Source: Candidatus Sulfotelmatobacter sp.
GTDB lineage: Bacteria; Acidobacteriota; Terriglobia; Terriglobales; Acidobacteriaceae
Direction of reading: 5' to 3'
Length of the DNA: 8,134 nucleotides
Assembly: GCA_030044775.1 (NCBI GenBank)
Contig: JASICF010000296.1
Span: 1-8,134, forward strand
Position 1 is the first letter of the stretch; every line of letters begins with the position of its first letter. A program made the position numbers and the translations under genes. The notes beneath the pieces were generated by a model. That model was not told the DNA's origin. It ran no database searches and saw nothing but the letters and a program-made list of their open reading frames with translations. Shown here one piece after another: positions 5,629 through 8,134 of the stretch.

Positions 5629-6702
5629 ATGCGTTCATTAGCCGCTTCCTGGTGGGTCAACTCAGCGCTGGTTCTAATCTTCTGTGCTGCCTGTGCTGCG
5701 TTCACATCAACCGCTTTCTCACAATCTTCTGCCGGTGATCAGAACGGAAGCACCGCACAAGCCGCACCAGCCCAAAATTCTCCGCAGCCACAAGAGACAA
5801 CGCCGCAGGCTCCGCCGGCAGCCAATCAGCAACCGATTTCGCCCGAACCCGGCTCGGGCGACCAAGGAATGTTTGTCTTTAAGAAGCTGGTGGAAGAGGT
5901 CGTGCTTCACGCCACAGTTCTCGATCAAAATCGCAGTCTGGTAACCGGGTTAAGCAAGGGAGACTTTTCCGTGACGGAGAATGGAGTAGTGCAGCCGATC
6001 ACTTCATTTCGTCAGGAGGATGTTCCCGTTGCATTAGGCGTAGTGGTCGATAACTCGGGATCGATGCGCGACAAACGCGACAAAGTTGAGCAAGCGGTTT
6101 TGAATCTGATTCGCGCCAGCAATCCGCAGGACCAAATTTTTGTGGTCAACTTCGGCGAGCGGCCATACCTCGATCAGGATTTCACCTCGAACGAACATCT
6201 GTTGCAGGCCGCGCTGCGCCAGGTCTCTTTTCGGGGCAGCACGGCGCTTTACGACGCCGTGGTGGCCTCGGACAGGCATTTGCAGCAGGCCAGCAATCTG
6301 CCGAAGAAAGTGCTGCTCGTGATCACCGACGGTGAAGACAACATGAGCGTGGAGACGTTGCAGGATGCGGCTCACAAGCTGGAACAGGCAAACGGCCCGG
6401 TGGTTTATGCCATCGGGTTACTAGGCAGCGGCATGCAAATCTCCGGACGGGACGCGCTGCAGGATTTAGCCAGCGGAACGGGCGGAGTCGCCTATTTCCC
6501 GGATTCGCTCGATCAGGTCAACAACATAACCCGAACGATCGCACACGATATTCGCATGCAGTACCGCATTGCCTATCGCCCGACGAATCAGAATGTGCGC
6601 CCGGAGTTCAAATCGGTGAAAGTCGAGGCGCGCGCTCCCGGATATGGAACCCTGACGGTTCGCGCGCGAAGCGGGTACTATCCTTCGGAACCTGGCCAGT
6701 GA
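5629..6702 (+). CDS. Secreted VWA-domain protein, Acidobacterial VWFA-related family
   Basis: The 357-aa product starts with a signal peptide (basic n-region, hydrophobic core about 12-27, likely cut after AFS at 31), so it should act in the periplasm or outside. A Gln/Pro/Ala-rich disordered linker (about 32-78) follows. A beta-rich segment (about 82-130, VVLHATVLDQNRSLVTGLSK, then GDFSVTENGVVQPITSF) precedes the VWA domain, the order found in the 'VWFA-related Acidobacterial domain' family. The metal-ion site is complete: D141-x-S143-x-S145 (DNSGSM), T205 (GSTALYD) and D234 (ITDGED). The C-terminal region ends YRIAYRPTNQ and SGYYP, as in the family. VWA domains bind protein partners through a divalent metal; the partner here is unknown. 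GGAGG (5620-5624) lies 4 bases before this ATG. An in-frame reading from 5470 would add 53 residues ahead of the signal peptide and was rejected. It is flanked by minus-strand regulators. Confidence 0.92.
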   Translation: MRSLAASWWVNSALVLIFCAACAAFTSTAFSQSSAGDQNGSTAQAAPAQNSPQPQETTPQAPPAANQQPISPEPGSGDQGMFVFKKLVEEVVLHATVLDQNRSLVTGLSKGDFSVTENGVVQPITSFRQEDVPVALGVVVDNSGSMRDKRDKVEQAVLNLIRASNPQDQIFVVNFGERPYLDQDFTSNEHLLQAALRQVSFRGSTALYDAVVASDRHLQQASNLPKKVLLVITDGEDNMSVETLQDAAHKLEQANGPVVYAIGLLGSGMQISGRDALQDLASGTGGVAYFPDSLDQVNNITRTIAHDIRMQYRIAYRPTNQNVRPEFKSVKVEARAPGYGTLTVRARSGYYPSEPGQ

Positions 6703-6787
6703 GCAGCGTTGACGCCCACTCCAACCCTTCGCGGCCTTGGCAAAGCCGAGTCCGCTCGAAACTGACCCGGTGCTCGACGCTCGTTCT

Positions 6788-7489
6788 TCAGACGACCGTG
6801 GTTTCGCTCGGGCTCCGCAATTGAGGAGGCATCTGGATCTGGATGATGTTGTTCTTGATGGCGTAGACCACGAGATCACGGATCGAGTGCAAGCTCAGCT
6901 TGCGCATAATGTTGCTGCGATGCGTCTCGACGGTCTTCGTGCTGAGGTTCAGCAGCGAAGCCACTTCCTTCGAACTCTTGCCCTCGGCCAGCAACTGGGT
7001 GACCTCTCGCTCTCTGACGGTTAAGGTCGGCAAGTTGGGCGGCTCATTCCGCGAGAGCACATGTCCCTTATCGAGAAAGCCTGCGAGCACGAGGTCGTTC
7101 ACGCGCGGAGTAAAGAACATGCGCCGGCCCTGCAAGGCTTCAACGGCAGATACCAGATCGCGGGCCGCATCGGATTTGAGCACAAAGCCCCGCGCCCCCG
7201 CGTCGAGAGCTTCACGAATCACTTGATCGGAATCGGTAATGGTGAGAACGATGACTTTGAAGTGGGGATCATACTGCAGCAACTGGCGCGTCGTATCTAA
7301 CCCATTGAGATGAGGCATTCCGATATCGACAATCACGACGTCCGGTTTCAACTGTTTCGCCATTTCGAGCGCTTCGCGGCCATCGGAGGCTTCTCCGCAG
7401 ATTTCCCAGCCCTCATGTTTCTGCAGCAGCGCACACAATCCTCGACGCACGATCTCATGATCGTCGGCCAACAGAATTCGTAATTTCAT
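6788..7489 (-). CDS. NarL/FixJ-type response regulator (second copy)
   Basis: The 233-aa protein has a receiver domain (about 1-119) with D9-D10, phospho-acceptor D55 (VIVDIGMP), T83 and K105 (VLKSD), and a LuxR-type helix-turn-helix (about 155-215: LTVREREVTQLLAEG, KEVASLLNLSTKTVETHRSN). It extends about 15 residues past the usual end, with a Pro/Ser-rich tail (QMPPQLRSPSETTVV). It is closely similar over its whole length to the regulator at 4751-5398, including GARGFxLKSDAxRDLVxAVEALQ and the end KNNIIQIQ versus RNGIVQIY, so the two arose by duplication. GGGAGGG (complement of 7501-7507) lies 11 bases before the ATG. The stand-alone receiver ends 81 bases upstream on the same strand, so an operon is likely. 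It converges on the VWA gene, with 85 bases and no clear terminator between. No kinase partner is visible. Confidence 0.93.
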   Translation of the reverse strand: MKLRILLADDHEIVRRGLCALLQKHEGWEICGEASDGREALEMAKQLKPDVVIVDIGMPHLNGLDTTRQLLQYDPHFKVIVLTITDSDQVIREALDAGARGFVLKSDAARDLVSAVEALQGRRMFFTPRVNDLVLAGFLDKGHVLSRNEPPNLPTLTVREREVTQLLAEGKSSKEVASLLNLSTKTVETHRSNIMRKLSLHSIRDLVVYAIKNNIIQIQMPPQLRSPSETTVV

Positions 7490-7570
7490 GGCAGATTGTC
7501 CCTCCCACTTTTACCCAGGTCGATCAAAAACTCCCCACCCTCAGTCTCAGAAAACCCGAGCCGGCAAGGA

Positions 7571-7987
7571 CTAACAAGCCGCTTGCGGACTGCGTGCCAG
7601 AGCAGTAAAGACCTTGTGCTGGCTGACCGCTTCTACCGCTTCCAGCAGATCGCGCGCGGCATTGGACTTTACGACATAGCCCCTAGCCCCCGCGTCCAAG
7701 GCTTCGCGCATCATTTGCGGAGAGTCGTGCTGTGTAACAAACAAGACTTCCAACCCTGAATTGTGTCCCCTGTGTTGAAGCAGCCGGCATGCTTCCAAAC
7801 CATTCATGCGAGGCATTGTGACATCGAGGACGACCACGTCGGGGTGAAGACTCTCGACCTTCTCCAGAGCCTCGCGCCCATCCGACGCTTCGCCTACGAC
7901 CTCCCACCCCGGCCGTGCCTCCAACAGGGTCCTCAGGCCTTGCCTTACAATGGGATGGTCGTCAACCAGAAGAATCCGAACCGCCAT
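7571..7987 (-). CDS. Stand-alone receiver-domain response regulator lacking the HTH
   Basis: The 138-aa product begins MAVRILLVDDHPIVRQGLRT and contains a complete NarL-type receiver: D9-D10, phospho-acceptor D55 (VVLDVTMP), T85 and K107 (VVKSN). It stops soon after the last receiver helix with VSQHKVFTALARSPQAAC, where its two relatives continue into FFTPRV, linker and helix-turn-helix. The remaining 81 bases before the next gene encode no helix-turn-helix in any frame, so the DNA-binding part is absent, not merely out of frame. It may be a phosphate sink, a protein-interaction regulator, or a remnant of a truncated full-length gene; the intact active site favours function. GGAGAG (complement of 7997-8002) lies 9 bases before this ATG. 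A longer reading from 8068 adds 27 residues without family support. It is probably cotranscribed with the regulator at 6788-7489. Confidence 0.85.
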   Translation of the reverse strand: MAVRILLVDDHPIVRQGLRTLLEARPGWEVVGEASDGREALEKVESLHPDVVVLDVTMPRMNGLEACRLLQHRGHNSGLEVLFVTQHDSPQMMREALDAGARGYVVKSNAARDLLEAVEAVSQHKVFTALARSPQAAC

Positions 7988-8134
7988 AATCCCAAGCTCT
8001 CCGGGGCATGGTTGGGAAGTCTGAAAACCGGCCCGGCCCCCTTTTTCACTGTACGCCATATCTGCCACAGGAATCCACCGCCGGCAACTGGCGCCTATCC
8101 CTACAGTGGAGCAAATTGAACGCTAACATGAAGA

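Noticed and set aside
7490..7570. A frameshifted helix-turn-helix after the stand-alone receiver
   Set aside because: All three minus-strand frames were read; none resembles a LuxR-type helix-turn-helix and the space is too short for one.

Overview
The window looks like a chromosomal segment of a member of the Acidobacteriota. The main reason is the secreted von Willebrand A protein at 5629-6702, which has the build of the 'VWFA-related Acidobacterial domain' family. Supporting this are the moderately high G+C, runs of very small stress-type genes and several NarL-type response regulators without a kinase beside them. The assignment is an inference from gene content; there is no rRNA or other marker gene.

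Layout: (1) 2-1750 (+), the 3' two thirds of a glycoside hydrolase family 2 beta-mannosidase, cut by the window edge. (2) 1751-2309, no convincing gene, but a strong 16-bp hairpin at 2145-2183. (3) 2310-4574, a block of six very small genes: a DUF1328/UPF0391 membrane protein with its terminator, a glutamine-rich disordered protein with a textbook terminator, an unrecognised 88-aa helical protein behind an operator-like palindrome, a convergent unrecognised 80-aa protein, then on the minus strand a CsbD-family protein and an Lmo0937-type two-helix membrane protein. Two of the six (2310-2480 and 4422-4574) are only about 50 codons long and easy to miss. (4) 4751-7987, a signalling block: two paralogous NarL/FixJ response regulators and one stand-alone receiver domain, all on the minus strand, with the secreted VWA protein inserted on the plus strand between the first two.

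How the parts may work together: DUF1328, CsbD and Lmo0937-type proteins are repeatedly seen in bacterial stress regulons, and the glutamine-rich protein has a hydrophilin-like composition, so region 3 reads as a small stress or envelope-protection island. The adjacent response regulators are plausible controllers of it, but nothing in the sequence proves that link. No histidine kinase is present, so the regulators are orphans in this window. The VWA protein is probably exported and binds a partner through an intact metal-ion site; its partner is unknown.

No tRNA, rRNA, CRISPR array, insertion sequence or phage gene was seen.
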